From Pelobates cultripes (Eukaryota > Chordata > Amphibia > Anura > Pelobatidae): DNA of 64,000 nucleotides. Location: NCBI GenBank assembly GCA_933207985.1, contig OW240921.1, positions 20,283,044 through 20,347,043 of the forward strand, in the 5' to 3' direction. The first letter of the stretch is position 1. The number at the start of each line of letters is the position of its first letter. Shown piece after piece: positions 11,688-22,796 of this stretch. The notes under the pieces were generated by a model. That model ran no database searches. It saw nothing but the letters and a program-made list of their open reading frames with translations, and had not been told where the DNA came from. A program made the position numbers and the translations under genes.

Positions 11688-12241
11688 TTAAATGAACACT
11701 ATAGTCACAAAAACAACTTTAGCTTAATGAAGCTGTTTTAGTGTATATATCATGCCTCTAAAGTCTCACTGCTTAATTCCCTACCATTTAGGAGCTAAAT
11801 CAATTTAGTTTCGGTTCATGCAGCCCTTGCCACTCCTTCGTTGGCTGTAACTGACACAGCCTGCGTAAAAAACAAAACAATTTTAATTTTTAATCCGATG
11901 TAATTTACTTAAAAAGTTTGTATCTCCTGTTTTTTTTTGTAAAGTGAAATTTAATTACACATAGGTGATTTCTGCAGGATATAACAAGCTATTAACAGAG
12001 CTGGAGAAAAGAAATTCTAACAAACATGATTTGCAATTAAGGAAGTGTAAACATTAGATGACTCTTTACAGGAGGTTTTTAGGAAGGCTGTGTAAGTCAT
12101 ATGTAGGGAGGTGTGACTAGGGCGGCATAAACAAAGTGATTTAATTCCTAATATGAGCAGTGAGACTGCAGGGGCCTGATCTATATACCAAAACTGCTTC
12201 ATTAGGCTAAAGTTGTTTTGGTTACTATAGTGTCACTTTAA
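11688..12241. mobile_element. TTAA-flanked MITE in intron 3 of gene A
   Basis: The element starts TTAAATGAACACTATAGTCA and ends with the reverse complement type ACTATAGTGTCACTTTAA. Inverted repeats extend about 45 bp on each side. It is bordered by TTAA, the target of piggyBac-type transposases. It has no coding capacity. Close relatives sit at 17597-18040 and 19618-20016. It separates gene A exons 3 and 4 without touching splice sites. Confidence 0.85.
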
Positions 12242-12310
12242 CTTGCTCAGAGGACACATTTACTAGATCTTAACAATATCCAATCATTTGAAAGATGCTT
12301 CAATACTCAC

Positions 12311-12460
12311 GTTTTATGTTTTTTTTGTTGCATCCATTGCTTTTGCAGCACTCAGCTAAATAGTACAGCTGCACAGTTTTAGATGTCATGTTAGCACTAG
12401 CAGAACACAACTTGGGGCTGGGTGCACATGACTTGGTGATCTGTGGCATGGTTCTGACAC
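12311..12460 (-). CDS. Gene A exon 3: second half of LU domain 1
   Basis: A 150-nt phase 1/1 exon: acceptor TTTATTACAG, donor GTGAGT. It encodes ITKSCAPSPKLCSASANMTS and ends with ECCKSNGCN, the CC-x4-CN signature that closes every LU domain. An N-glycosylation site (NMT) is visible. Joined to exon 2 it completes a ten-cysteine-type three-finger domain. Such domains act as extracellular binding modules. In the PLI-gamma family they bind secreted phospholipases A2, but the ligand here cannot be deduced. Confidence 0.88.
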
Positions 12461-12587
12461 CTGTAATAAATAGATTTTAGTATCACCATAGTTTACTATT
12501 TTAGAGTAAGTAGTGTTTGACAAAGCATTTCTGTACACCTTCTTGTAGTAATACCATAATAATTACACAGCTGGATTCATTACTTAC

Positions 12588-12707
12588 CATCATTTGTAAC
12601 AACTAATGTAGTCAAGCAGCTGTCAACAGATTTATCACACGTTTCAAGTTTTCCAGAGCATGTGTCACTATTTAACTTTTCACATTTCTCACACAGAAGA
12701 CAATTCC
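12588..12707 (-). CDS. Gene A exon 2: first half of LU domain 1
   Basis: A 120-nt phase 1/1 exon: acceptor TTATTCTAG, donor GTAAGT. It encodes NCLLCEKCEKLNSDTCSGKL and continues ETCDKSVDSCLTTLVV, with the regular Cys spacing of the first two fingers of an LU domain. It follows the signal-peptide exon across a 1.7-kb intron and is followed by exon 3 only 127 bp downstream. It has no stop and no frame problem. Confidence 0.88.
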
Positions 12708-14436
12708 CTAGAATAATATAGAAGATGGATAGATTGCAAGTTTGTTAATGAATAAAAAAGTCATAATTAATAATGGATGAATTGAATATAATGTAGAAAT
12801 ATATGCATTACTCAGTTTTATTATCAGTTTTGATAAAGACCCTTTTATCAGTACTCCATCTGTGCTTTGAGATTAGCTAGAGCAACCCCTGCTGCCATGA
12901 TTCAGGGTATTTCAGGATTGGCCTGCTCTGTCTCTGTTTATCCATCTAATACTATTAAAAATAAACAAAAAACAAAGCTGGAAAAAAAAACCAATAACAA
13001 AAACAGAAAAAAAGAGCAACACAAAGCAAAATCGTACTTCACCTTATAACTAAACCGACCAATCAGAACACTCTGACAGGTAAATGTTATCTCTCATAAG
13101 ATTTGTATCAGAGTGGCTCCCATGGTTTTAGAGCCCCCATGTGGTGCCATGGGTGGTGGCAGGGGATGGAATGTGACGTGTTCACCAACTATTTATTGAA
13201 TTTTAAGCCCTCCTTGTATTTTACAAGCCCATTCCTATGGAATGGGGATTTTAAAAGCTTCTTGTTCCAAACTTCTCATGTGCAGTACATGTCTCGCATG
13301 TGTGCCCTAGAATTTATTTTTAAGAGGGAATATTTTTTTGGAAACATAATTATCAGAGGCATTGTTTTTTCAACAAATGCTCTAAAAGTTTATAAACATT
13401 ACAAAATTATAAAATGTGTCACAAAATAGCAATGTTTCTACAGAGATAACCAAGTGCAATTTTGCCGCCTTTATTTTCACCTGATACCTTTCTAGCTCAA
13501 ATTGTAGATAGCGATCTAAACGAGAAAGAGGGGAAAAAACTCATTGTTTTATTACAGGGGTCTTGGGCACACCTGGCATGGCCCAGGACGATGCAAGATG
13601 CTGTTATGATATGTTATATGGCACCTTTTTCATAAAACATATTCATCCTATGTACATATAAATAACTATAAGTATAAATAGGGGATAATCATAAATACAC
13701 AGAAAAAATAAAAATAAATAAAAGTAAAAATAAATAAAAATGTAGTTTGCCAACATGGAATGAGGTAAGAAACACATTCAATGAATTAGCATCCAATAAT
13801 TGTTGGGACAAGTGGCATAGATATTCTTTATAATTAAAAAAAAAAAAAAACACTGAACACCATAACCGCTAGACTTAGCAGCTCAGAGTAATTTGTCAAG
13901 CCATTTTAAAACATAATTTTTGTTTATCTAGTTTAACTCAGACAATTAGTTTCATATGGTTTTAAATATCCTATGTAAAACCACCCAATTCCTTGTGCTA
14001 TCCATAATGTTTTCTTCCAGTCTTAGAATTATTGAGTGACCTCCTCTTCGTTATCACCCAATCACCCTAAAAGTGACCTATTTTTTTATTTAATACAGTC
14101 CTACATATGAAAGGAATGTTGCTATTCATCGTTGCACACAGTTTTTTGACCTTGGACACATTTATTACAGAGCTTTACATTTTCGATCTTGGCTAAGATC
14201 AGATATGGTAACCAACATAAAAAATACAATGCAACACATTCATATCTTTACCTTGTTTTCTTCTGTAGACTTTCCAAACAGTCTGGCGTGGTTAAGTCAA
14301 GATAGTCATCTAATATAACCATGTGACATTCTTATTGGTCTACACACAGCACTCAATAACATTAAAAAACATTTTTCCTAGCCGAGGTCTACATGGTGAC
14401 CCAGACATTGGGAACTAACTATGTCCCATAACTCAC
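12708..14436 (-). other. Intron 1 of gene A
   Basis: AT-rich DNA between exons 1 and 2. It holds A-rich runs near 12980-13030 and 13700-13745 and an open stretch at 13103-13429 that looks like repeat-derived DNA. There is no additional LU exon on either strand. Confidence 0.6.
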
Positions 14437-14491
14437 CTGTGTTGAAGAAAACAGCAAGCATGCAAAATGCACTTAACATAAAGCTCATCAT
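14437..14491 (-). CDS. Gene A exon 1: start and signal peptide
   Basis: Two adjacent ATG codons (14491 and 14488) open a hydrophobic signal peptide (MMSFMLSAFCMLAVFFNT) that ends in phase 1 at a GTGAGT donor. The pattern of a short signal-peptide exon followed by phase 1 half-domain exons is standard for Ly6/uPAR-family genes. Exons 1-4 join without a frame change (55+120+150+150 nt). Because both ATGs are in frame, the true start is uncertain by one codon. The protein is predicted to be secreted. Confidence 0.85.
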
Positions 14492-14547
14492 GATGCTGGA
14501 TCAATGAGTTCTGGTGTCTTTCTCCCATGTTAGGAGCTAGTAGCTCG

Positions 14548-14555
14548 TATTTATA
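14548..14555 (-). promoter_or_regulatory. TATA box of gene A
   Basis: On the minus strand TATAAATA stands 57 bp upstream of the first ATG, in the context TTGTATAAATACGAGC. This places the expected transcription start near 14520 and leaves a 5' UTR of about 30 nt, a normal layout for a short secreted-protein gene. Confidence 0.65.
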
Positions 14556-15239
14556 CAATTTAATTATATGTCTGAGATAGAATGGAGGAAAAGATCCCAA
14601 ACGAACAACACTGTGATGGCAAACTAAACTGGTCTAATCTGGTTCTGATGATGAAATTGTTTTAATTATCAAAATCGTAAACAAGAAAGCTCCCATCTTT
14701 TATTACATTAATTAAAGAGGTATTAATAATTCAATTTAATGACTTTCTTGGAAATAAGCCACTATGAACAGATATATCAACACACAACTTGACATTTGGT
14801 CAAATAACTAAGGTTGATGATACATATTAATGAGATGCAAATAGAGTATGGATTTAAGATGAAGTGAGGTTATGATGATATTCAAACATAGTTATTAATG
14901 GGATGTAACGAAAATATCTTTAGATAATTGCTCCCACTAGGTGTGCCGATTTCTGGTTCAACCCTTCACTAAACAGTTCTTTCAGTTTAAGAAAACAAAA
15001 TATCCTTACACTTACAGTTATTTGCTAAATGAGAATTTGCCAGGAATTCAGAGTGAAATAAAGGCAAATTTTAAAATTTTGGCCAGATAGCAAATCAATA
15101 GAAAGTTTTTAGTTTGGCTGTTTTGGCTTCAAATTTGAAATTCACTTTTAAATCCCAATAATTCTCATTTTATTAAATAACTTTGTCAGCTGAAACATAA
15201 AAGCATGCAGATGTTACACACATTGAAGATAGGAGCAAT
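14556..15239. other. Intergenic DNA between genes A and B
   Basis: AT-rich DNA with no exon or clear repeat border. It is the 5' flank of gene A and, since B is also on the minus strand, the 3' flank of gene B. Confidence 0.5.
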
Positions 15240-15380
15240 CCCACAAAATTAAGGCAAATGGAAAGAAAATCTCCATGCACTCCAGGTGTTAAAGCCCCAG
15301 GCAGATTTATTGTAACAGAAAAAGGAGAAGCAACATATCAGCCTGCCAAGAGGTCTTTGTCAAGCTAGACAAAGACCTAT
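15240..15380 (-). mobile_element. Penelope-like element 3' tail with degenerate hammerhead
   Basis: Read on the minus strand, 15365-15331 gives TTGACAA, an extra A, a GACCTC...GGC stem region and a damaged GAAA core, then GTTGC. The arrangement parallels the clearer relic at 17344-17376. A cDNA-end-like segment about 110 bp long lies downstream. Weak on its own; supported by the family comparison. Confidence 0.4.
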
Positions 15381-15385
15381 TAGCA

Positions 15386-15502
15386 CAGGCTTCCCCAAAC
15401 TCCGGCCCTCCAGATGTTGCTGAACTACAACTCCCATGATTCCGTGAATGCAATAAATAGGCTGAGAATCATGGGAGTTGTAGTTCAGCAACATCTGGAG
15501 GG
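15386..15502. mobile_element. hAT-type hairpin MITE, cut by an assembly gap
   Basis: The element starts CAGGCTTCCCCAAACTCCGG. Most of its left arm (from about 15404) is repeated in reverse complement at 15470-15502, where the N run begins. Hairpin MITEs with this CAGGCTTCCCCAAACT terminus are widespread in vertebrate genomes. The right terminus is missing in the gap. Confidence 0.7.
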
Positions 15503-15602
15503 NNNNNNNNNNNNNNNNNNNNNNNNNNNNNNNNNNNNNNNNNNNNNNNNNNNNNNNNNNNNNNNNNNNNNNNNNNNNNNNNNNNNNNNNNNNNNNNNNN
15601 NN
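15503..15602. other. Assembly gap (100 N)
   Basis: Exactly 100 N, the conventional placeholder for a gap of unknown length. The missing last exon of gene B could lie in it. Confidence 0.95.
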
Positions 15603-15679
15603 TTTTATGTACTTCAATTTGTACTTCAATTTTCAAATGTACTTCAATTTGCAAAACATTAAATACTAAATAGTGGTCA

Positions 15680-16665
15680 GGCTCGGTGGAGGTAGCTTTG
15701 ACCCATTCTCTTTAATATTTGTATTAGTGATATTACCGAAGGTCTTGATGGTAAGGTATGTGTTTTTGCTGATGATACTAAGATATGTAACAGGGTTGAT
15801 GTTCCAGGAGGGATAAGCCAAATGGCAAATGATTTAGGTAAACTAGAAAAATGGTCAGAATTGTGGCAACTGACATTTAATGTGGATAAGTGCAAGATAA
15901 TGCATCTTGGATGTAAAAACCCAAGGGCAGAGTACAGAATATTTGATAGAGTCCTAACCTCAACATCTGAGGAAAGGGATTTAGGGGTGATTATTTCTGA
16001 TGACTTAACGGTAGGCAGACAATGTAATAGAGCAGCAGGAAATGCTAGCAGAATGCTTGGTTGTATAGGGAGAGGTATTAGCAGTAGAAAGAGGGAAGTG
16101 CTCATGCCATTGTACAGAACACTGGTGAGACCTCACTTGGAGTATTGTACACAGTACTGGAGACCGTATCTTCAGAAGGATATTGATACCTTAGAGAGGG
16201 TTCAGAGAAGGGCTACTAAACTGGTTCATGGATTGCGGGATAAAACTTACCAGGAAAGGTTAAAGGATCTTAACATGTATAGCTTGGAGGAAAGACGAGA
16301 CAGGGGGGATATGATAGAAACATTTAAATATATAAAGGGAATCAACACAGTAAAGGAGGAGACTATATTTAAAAGAAGAAAAACTACCACAACAAGAGGA
16401 CATAGTCTTAAATTAGAGGGACAAAGGTTTAAAAATAATATCAGGAAGTATTACTTTACTGAGAGGGTAGTGGATGCATGGAATAGCCTTCCAGCTGAAG
16501 TGGTAGAGGTTAACACAGTAAAGGAGTTTAAGCATGCGTGGGATAGGCATAAGGCTATCCTAACTATAAGATAAGGCCAGGGACTAATGAAAGTATTTAG
16601 AAAATTGGGCAGACTAGATGGGCCGAATGGTTCTTATCTGCCGTCACATTCTATGTTTCTATGAA
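15680..16665 (+). pseudogene. CR1/jockey-type LINE fragment (RT C-terminal half)
   Basis: An open frame runs to the stop at 16572. It includes the RT catalytic box FADD near 15763-15775 (VCVFADDTKICNR), then [37 protein letters not shown] and [14 protein letters not shown]. This is the usual tail of CR1/jockey-superfamily reverse transcriptases. The last 250 codons are intact. The 3' end (16573-16665) ends in TTCTATG-type microsatellite, the terminal repeat used by CR1-like LINEs. The 5' side is truncated at the gap. This is a 5'-truncated insertion, probably fairly young. Confidence 0.85.
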
Positions 16666-17280
16666 TTTTATGTAGACCTTTAACTCAAGTATTAACTGTG
16701 CCAGAAATTTTAAGATGCAAACATATGCTATTGTTTTAATTGTTTTTAAGTGATATTATTTATAAAATGTTGAATCTACCATTGCTTTGCTGTCAGCCAT
16801 CTTGCTACTATCAGTAATTGTATGGAATATAACCAATATAGTACAAATTGTATATTCTTTTTTTTTTTTTAAATACTTCTTTTCCTGAACTATGCTGTAC
16901 TACCAAGCAGTGTTTGCCATGCTAAAAGGATGTGGTTGCGGGCCCAGGGATTGGCGCTGATGTTTGTTTATGATGTAAGTTGAGTATGTTGAGTCTCCTG
17001 GGGGCAAAGATACTGAAGAAAGAGCAGACCGGGTTAATTGCTTTGTTCAAAAGTCCAGAATAGACCTGAAGGGGTTGAAAACTTAAACTTAGTTGCTCAG
17101 TTGTAGCTTCCTGTGCAAAAGGCGCATGTTCAGTAGAGATTGTGCATAATTTAATGGTAGTGTAAAGGCTAAACTTAAATTGTAAGAACAATGACCATAT
17201 TAGGAGGTATTCAAGATGGTCATTGTTCCATTTTCCCCACGTATGAAAATCCTTGCTTTTATTACCATATTAGATAACAT
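16666..17280. other. Unassigned DNA, nothing supported
   Basis: Poly-T at 16858-16870. An open stretch on the minus strand (16922-17191) has no recognisable similarity and is probably chance. Confidence 0.4.
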
Positions 17281-17420
17281 AAATTAGGTCCAGGCACTCA
17301 GGGTTGCTGCAGGAAGGCATGTTTATTATAATAAAAACTGCAATGTTTCGGCCTACACAGAGGCCTTTATCAAGCATTGGGAGGCTATTGTGCATGCACG
17401 GCAAAATGCAGCCAGGGCCA
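17281..17420 (-). mobile_element. Penelope-like tail with hammerhead relic
   Basis: On the minus strand, 17376-17344 reads TTGATAA, one extra A, the helix II hairpin GGCC...GGCC, then the intact core GAAAC and ATTGC. Compared with the hammerhead consensus CUGANGA-II-GAAA, core 1 has two changes. The same block order occurs in the terminal repeats of the large Penelope-like element of this window. Confidence 0.55.
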
Positions 17421-17596
17421 ATTGGCATATCGTCATAGAGTTGCATTGGCTTAATACATCTCTAGGAGAAAGTTCAGTGTCTCAGTGTTCAGTGCCAAGA
17501 GAGGAGAAGCTAAACGTCAGTGCTCCACCCAGGAAGCACCTGAGTGACTGCACCCATAGACGTTCCTAGATAACAATGTAGACATTTAAACTTTAC

Positions 17597-18040
17597 TTAA
17601 AGGGACACTCCAGACCCCTAAGCACTCTAGCTAGCTGAAATGCTTAGTGTGTGACAACTTTTTGTTTGTTTGTTTGTTTTACAAAAAGTGCAGATTTCAA
17701 TCGAAATTGGCACTTTTATAAATTAACCTTGTTACCACTCGCTGGCTCTCAATCAGATAACTGGATATTGCCACCTAGTTTGTTTAGCTCAGTGGAGCAA
17801 AATTCAAGAGGCAGCAATTGCTCAGAGCACCTGCCTTCCAAAGACTTCTCATGTAGCTGCACTGGGAAGGCTGTAATTGGACAGCCACAAAAGTCTGAGC
17901 TAGGTTAGGGGGGCAGGGGGCTTGCCAAGGCTGCAGACAAAAGATATTCAGCTTTTGTGTGCTGTTTTTAGCTATACCTCCAATGGAAAAAAAGTTAACT
18001 TTTTTTTCTTTTAATTAGGCAGTGTAAAGTGTTCCTTTAA
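17597..18040. mobile_element. TTAA-flanked MITE
   Basis: The ends are TTAAAGGGACACT and AGTGTTCCTTTAA, with TTAA at both borders. There is no coding capacity, although open frames run through it. It shares terminal sequence with the MITEs at 11688 and 19618. It lies downstream of gene B exon 4. Confidence 0.8.
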
Positions 18041-18637
18041 CTTTTCAATCTCCATTTTTCCCCATTTCTGTTAACACATGTGGTTGTTTTTTTTTCTTTC
18101 ATATTCTACTCCAATGCAAGTTACATATTCCTTTAAAGTGTTTCTCCTTAATATGTATTTACTCTATCATTTATCTTTTACTTTTTTCTGATTCTTTTTT
18201 CACTCTCTTTTAATATTCTGTTCATCCTGTTTGTAGGGATGTTCAAAGCTTGTAGCTATGTTCAACTTACAATGTACAATGTTACAATGTTCAACTTTCT
18301 TACCGTATTACTATTATATGAAGCATCTAGCATCTTATATTTTCTGTATTTTGTTTCTGATTGTGACTTCTTAATTCCTCCTTTTGTTTATATAAAACTG
18401 ATTTAATAAAAAAAGTGCTGGAAATGTTCTTATTCAGTAATCGTTAGATTACCAGAGATGGACTTCTGGATCGGTCCCACCCTATACTTCTCTGCGCGAA
18501 TACAGATTTTGGAGTGAACACAAGCAGCAATGCAGTACATAGATCTGTTCTATCTTATATCTAATAAGCATTATAAAAATAGTTAATTGAAGCTTGGGCA
18601 ATTACATTTGTTACACAATGAAATCTATATAATTTAC
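18041..18637. other. Flank of gene B exon 4, no feature
   Basis: T-rich, then mixed DNA. It was searched on the minus strand for the closing LU half-domain (CC-x4-CN); none was found. Confidence 0.5.
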
Positions 18638-18787
18638 CTTGGTCACGCCAGATACCCACATAGGTGTAGCACAGGTCATCTTTTCCCCTGCACACTATGT
18701 CAGTTTCTGGAACACATTCCTCGTTCGAATTCAATTTCAGGCAGGTTGGACAAGTTTTTCCTTCAAATTTTTCACTCTCCTCTGGAA
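18638..18787 (-). CDS. Gene B exon 4: first half of LU domain 2
   Basis: A 150-nt phase 1/1 exon (acceptor CTCACAG, donor GTAAAT). It encodes EGKTCPTCLKLNSNEECVPE, followed by TDIVCRGKDDLCYTYVG. The Cys spacing is that of the first half of an LU domain and the exon equals gene A exon 4 in length. It follows exon 3 after a 2.8-kb intron loaded with transposons. The exon completing domain 2 is missing from the assembled sequence. Confidence 0.85.
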
Positions 18788-19192
18788 CTGTGAGTAAGAG
18801 GAAATTATGAAGTGCAATTCTTTACATTGCCTTACAGCTTCTTCTTTACAAACGGTAAAGTAGGTAGTAGCACAGAAGCTTTATTCTTTGTATTTTCTGA
18901 CAGATGTTTTCTCCTCCATAATTATATCCAGTAACTAAAACTACTGTGTGACTATTCTGCCTCGCTCTTTAAGGCAAGTTGAGAGTGGTATAAACAAATG
19001 ACAGAATATAGAATAGTGTTCTGGTGCAAAGTAAATACATACACGAAAGGTAACACTTTCTAAATAGTGTAAAATACAGTCAGATCTGATAATTGATTCT
19101 AGAAACAAATTGCAGAAAAGCTGCAGAGACACTTTGATAAATATCCCAACATTGCTTTTGTCTATCATATTCCACTGCAATTTGTGTCCTGT
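18788..19192 (-). other. Intron 3 of gene B, proximal part
   Basis: No repeat border or exon is seen. The minus-strand open stretch 18941-19180 is unlike any family I know. Confidence 0.45.
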
Positions 19193-19617
19193 CCAGGGCC
19201 AGATTTACATGTCAGGAGCCTGAAGGAACATGATTATAAGGTGCCCCCTGCTCCTCAGCGCTAAAAAGAAGACATATAAAAATTTAATTACTGGATATCG
19301 CGGGCCTAAAAACATCCCAAAAAAAATCATATTTGGCAACTGCTTATGTATATAAATATTTAAATGCATATTTTTACTTGTAATGTATTGTGTTTGAACT
19401 TGTGAGTATAGTGAGTGTGTGTAGCAGTGTAAATGCATGCAGTATTACCGATAATGGTAGAAATGGTTAGGGTTAAGGGGGGTTAAGGTTGGAGAGGTTT
19501 TAACATAAGAGTAAGATTTCATAGGTTGTTAAGTGTTAATAAGATTAAGAGCTTGTTAAAGTTGCAGTATAAGGACTGTTTAGGATTATTGAGTTTAGAG
19601 TTAGGTTAAATGAGGTG

Positions 19618-20016
19618 TTAAAGGACCACTATAGTCACGCAGACCACTTCAGCTCAATGAAGTGGTCTGGGTGCCAGGTCCCTCAGGTTTTAACCCTGCA
19701 GCTGAAAACATACCAGTTTACACTGCAGGGTTAATCCAGCCTCTAGTGGACCCTGGACGTCCATAGGAAAGCATTAAGTGATGCTTTCTTACGGGCTGTT
19801 TGAATGTGGGCACGGGTCTTGCTGTGCATGCGCTTTCGGATCTGACATTGGCAAGGGGTGGAGAGTTCCCCAGCACAGAGGGAGTCCGGCACTGGAGAAA
19901 GGAAAGGGGCTGAAGGGGGCCCAGCGGGAGGGGGGCCCTGAGGAGGGGGGGGACCTAATCACAATATAGTGCCAGGAAAACAAGTGTGTTTTCCTGGCAC
20001 TATAGTGTTCCTTTAA
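19618..20016. mobile_element. TTAA-flanked MITE nested in the hAT-like remnant
   Basis: Starts TTAAAGGACCACTATAGTCA and ends CACTATAGTGTTCCTTTAA, with sub-terminal palindromes (GACCACTTCA...TGAAGTGGTC; CCAGGAAAACA...TGTTTTCCTGG). TTAA stands at both ends. The middle is GC-rich. Confidence 0.85.
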
Positions 20017-20099
20017 GTTTTTAAAAGACCAAGGATTAAGATAAACCGTTTATTTTCATGTGCAGTTTGAAGCAGGGAGGATCCAGAACCTAATCTTGG

Positions 20100-20312
20100 G
20101 AGGGGCACTGGTAGGATGGGTGCAATGTGGTACATTGTGTGCGATGGGTGCAGTGTATGTGTTAGGGCTGCAGTGTGTGTATAAGGGGTACATTGTATGT
20201 TTGTGAGGGGTGCAGTGTGTGTGATGTGTACAGTGTGTGGGGGGACAGTGTGTGTGAGGTGTGCAGTGTGTGTGTTAGGGGGCCAGTGTGTATGTGAAAG
20301 GGGCAGTGTGTG
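20100..20312. repeat. TG-rich minisatellite
   Basis: Imperfect units of about 25-30 bp of the type GGGGTGCAGTGTGTGTG. The open minus-strand frame across it (Thr/His/Pro-rich) is translated repeat. Confidence 0.8.
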
Positions 20313-20849
20313 AATGTCTAGGCAGATCAAAGCAAATATACGTTGTATTTTTTTTTCAATTGAAAATAAATATACTTTATATCCCCCCTCCCTTATTAAC
20401 TTTGCCCAGGGGATTTCCTGTAATCCCTGGTGGTCTGGTGGGGAGTTAACTATAACCTGCAGCGGCAGCCCTGAGGCTACAGTTCACCCTCGTGAGATCG
20501 GATAGTTGTCATGGTAACTGTGGCAATGCTCCAAACTCGCAAGGAGAGGACCCGGCAAGAGCTCCCCCGTGTCCTATCTCCCTTCCCTACTGCATTTCAG
20601 TGCCAGCCAGCAGGTGAGGGAGATCTCAGATAAAAAAGGCACACAACAGGGTGCCGGCCCTGCATAAGTTGTCAAGAAAGATGAAGAGCCTCTGCTCTTC
20701 ACTATTTTCTTGGGGAGGGGGAGAAAGATAGTGGCGCTGAAGGGGGACAGATTAGGGTAAGTAAAGACCATATCGGCTCTGCCTCCCTCTCGCCCACCTA
20801 CAAACAATTGAACAAGTCTTGTAGGTTCATAAATAGATTGTATAAGTAT

Positions 20850-21537
20850 TGTGATCCTTGTCAGCAGGTAGCACGGTCCTCTAGGGCAAAAACATGCACT
20901 GTCTTTTAATGCAACTTCATTCCAGGCACTTTATTTGTAAATCCACACAGGATACAGCAGTAAATGAAAACATAAATGTAACACAAAACCCTATAAACAA
21001 AAACCTAGCTCGTCTGAGCACTAACTGACATTAGGTTCCCTATCTCTCAGGGTTAAACTAAACAAAACATATTGCACCAACCTTATTAGATAGCAACACT
21101 CTGCTAGCTAGCCTGTTGCTTTCCTTTCTGCACTCCCAGTGCTCCAAGCCAGCCCTGCCCTGACTGCTTTCCTTTCTGCACTCCCAGTGCTTAGTCTCCT
21201 TGACTCTCTATCTGGAGAGAACAGCCTCTCTCCTACCTGCTTCCTGGGAGGAAGCCAGCAATTCCCCCCCTTTACCTGCCTAGCAGGGAGGGGTTTATTC
21301 CCACTGCAACAGCTAATTAACTGCAGCTGAGCAGTGGGATAGAGACGGTCCAAAAAACCCTGGCCTGGATCTATGTCTCCCCAGAAAACCACTAAACTGT
21401 GGAGTGGAGCATTGGCCCACCCTTCTCTCCAAATGCTCCACCCCAGGGGGCCATAACAATGCTTTGTGTTGTGCAACACACAAACTACACGTACTTCCCC
21501 TGGGGTTAAAAGGCCTATCTGCCTTCACTTTATCACA
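20850..21537 (-). mobile_element. Solo LTR in intron 3 of gene B
   Basis: A 688-bp unit with inverted termini TGTGAT...ATCACA, flanked by a 4-bp direct duplication GTAT (20846-20849 and 21538-21541). AATAAAG on the minus strand near 20928 suggests minus orientation. A CTTTCCTTTCTGCACTCCCA word is duplicated inside. There is no internal gene. Type (Gypsy or retroviral) cannot be decided from the LTR alone. Confidence 0.75.
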
Positions 21538-21604
21538 GTATATAATATATATAACATACTGTTTAAAAGTAATTCTTTAAAAAAAAAAAATGAAGGACAC
21601 TCAC

Positions 21605-21763
21605 TCTCATGACCAAAGGTGTTGCAGTTGTTTCCATCACAGCATTTAATATTTGTTGTAAATGTAGAAGGATTAGCACCACCAATATCGACTTGACCCA
21701 CATAATCACAGGGTATATTTTCAGTAACACATCCCTTGGTAATGGAACTGGAATCTTCACCAA
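21605..21763 (-). CDS. Gene B exon 3: second half of LU domain 1
   Basis: A 159-nt phase 1/1 exon (acceptor CCTGCAG, donor GTGAGT). It encodes ITKGCVTENIPCDYVGQVDI and ends IKCCDGNNCNTFGHE, with the closing CC-x4-CN of an LU domain. It directly continues exon 2 (22680-22796) in frame. The solo LTR ends only 67 bp downstream of its donor without altering the splice site. Confidence 0.9.
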
Positions 21764-22679
21764 CTGCAGGAATAAATCAGAACAAATTGTTTACAGCATA
21801 AACCGCAAGAGAAAACAGCTCCATTACAATTTCCACGTGCATTTAATACATTTATATATTAGACTTGTTGCAGAAACATCATTGCATTATGAATAAAATA
21901 ATTTCTAGACATTGTGTTGATATTTTCCCAGCATCTGTGATGCAGCACTTTCCGGGGATAAATTGGATCTGTCAGATATTTTTTTGGCTCTTTCTTAGGT
22001 GCTTCCCCCATTACCCCTCTCTGTTGGCGGTACCTTAAAGTCAAGGTTCCATTCTAGATTATTCTTCTCAATCCACACATTTGCTTTAGGCAAACTAATT
22101 ATTTAAATGTTAATATCATACGTGTGAGGACAACACCCTTACCAACATGTCCTTCACAGTCACTCTGTCTTTATCTAACCAAAATCCCATTACAGAATCC
22201 AAGCTCAGTGTAAAAAATGCTGCATATAATTACCATATCCCCATCAATTCTTGAAGTTCCTCTTAGAAGATCATGTCATAATTACACCAAGTATCCGAGC
22301 ATGATTGCTTAGTTTTATTATTTGGCAACATCCTTCGTCGCCACATTAAATCATTTGTAGAATCTTGTTACTTTCCCTAAAAAGAACATCTCTGGTTTCT
22401 TTCCATTCTTAGAAGGTTAGCCCGAGCACCATGGATACATCAGTATTGTAAAGTGGTTATGGTACTTTGGCACTGTTTGTAGTGCATTTTAGTGAGAAAG
22501 TAGACCCTACAATGCTGGAGAATCTGAGCACTGACATTTAGAGCTACCGAGTGTTCAAAAGCACATGGACAGCTGATTTCTCGTGTCCTTACACAGGTTG
22601 GTATTGGCTATTATTGGTACATGCCATCATTATCATTACTTTATAAAGCTTTTGAATTTAACATATATTTTGTACTTAC
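21764..22679 (-). other. Intron 2 of gene B
   Basis: About 0.9 kb without a recognised repeat border. No exon-like cysteine pattern on either strand. Confidence 0.55.
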
Positions 22680-22796
22680 GGAAATGAATAAAACTGGATC
22701 TCACAAAGCATTTGCCATCCCCATCGCAAGGCACAGTATCTCCCTCACATGTTTTACCATTTACGTTGGTGCACTGGAGACAAGTTGTGCTACAAA
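22680..22796 (-). CDS. Gene B exon 2: first half of LU domain 1
   Basis: A 117-nt phase 1/1 exon. It encodes VCSTTCLQCTNVNGKTCEGD followed by TVPCDGDGKCFVRSSF, the spacing of fingers one and two of an LU domain. I chose the acceptor CAG at 22799-22797 over the nearer TAG because only it gives the phase 1 border shared by all other exons of the cluster. The donor is GTAAGT. Confidence 0.87.

Larger units (their letters stand above)
19193..20664. mobile_element. hAT-like remnant (nested composite)
   Basis: The left end reads CAGGGCCAGATTTACAT (19194) and the right end GGTGCCGGCCCTG (to about 20663), whose reverse complement begins CAGGGCCGGCACC. These are inverted termini of hAT type. I could not find matching 8-bp target duplications, so the borders are tentative. 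Inside sit a TTAA MITE (19618-20016) and a TG-rich tandem array. Confidence 0.45.
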
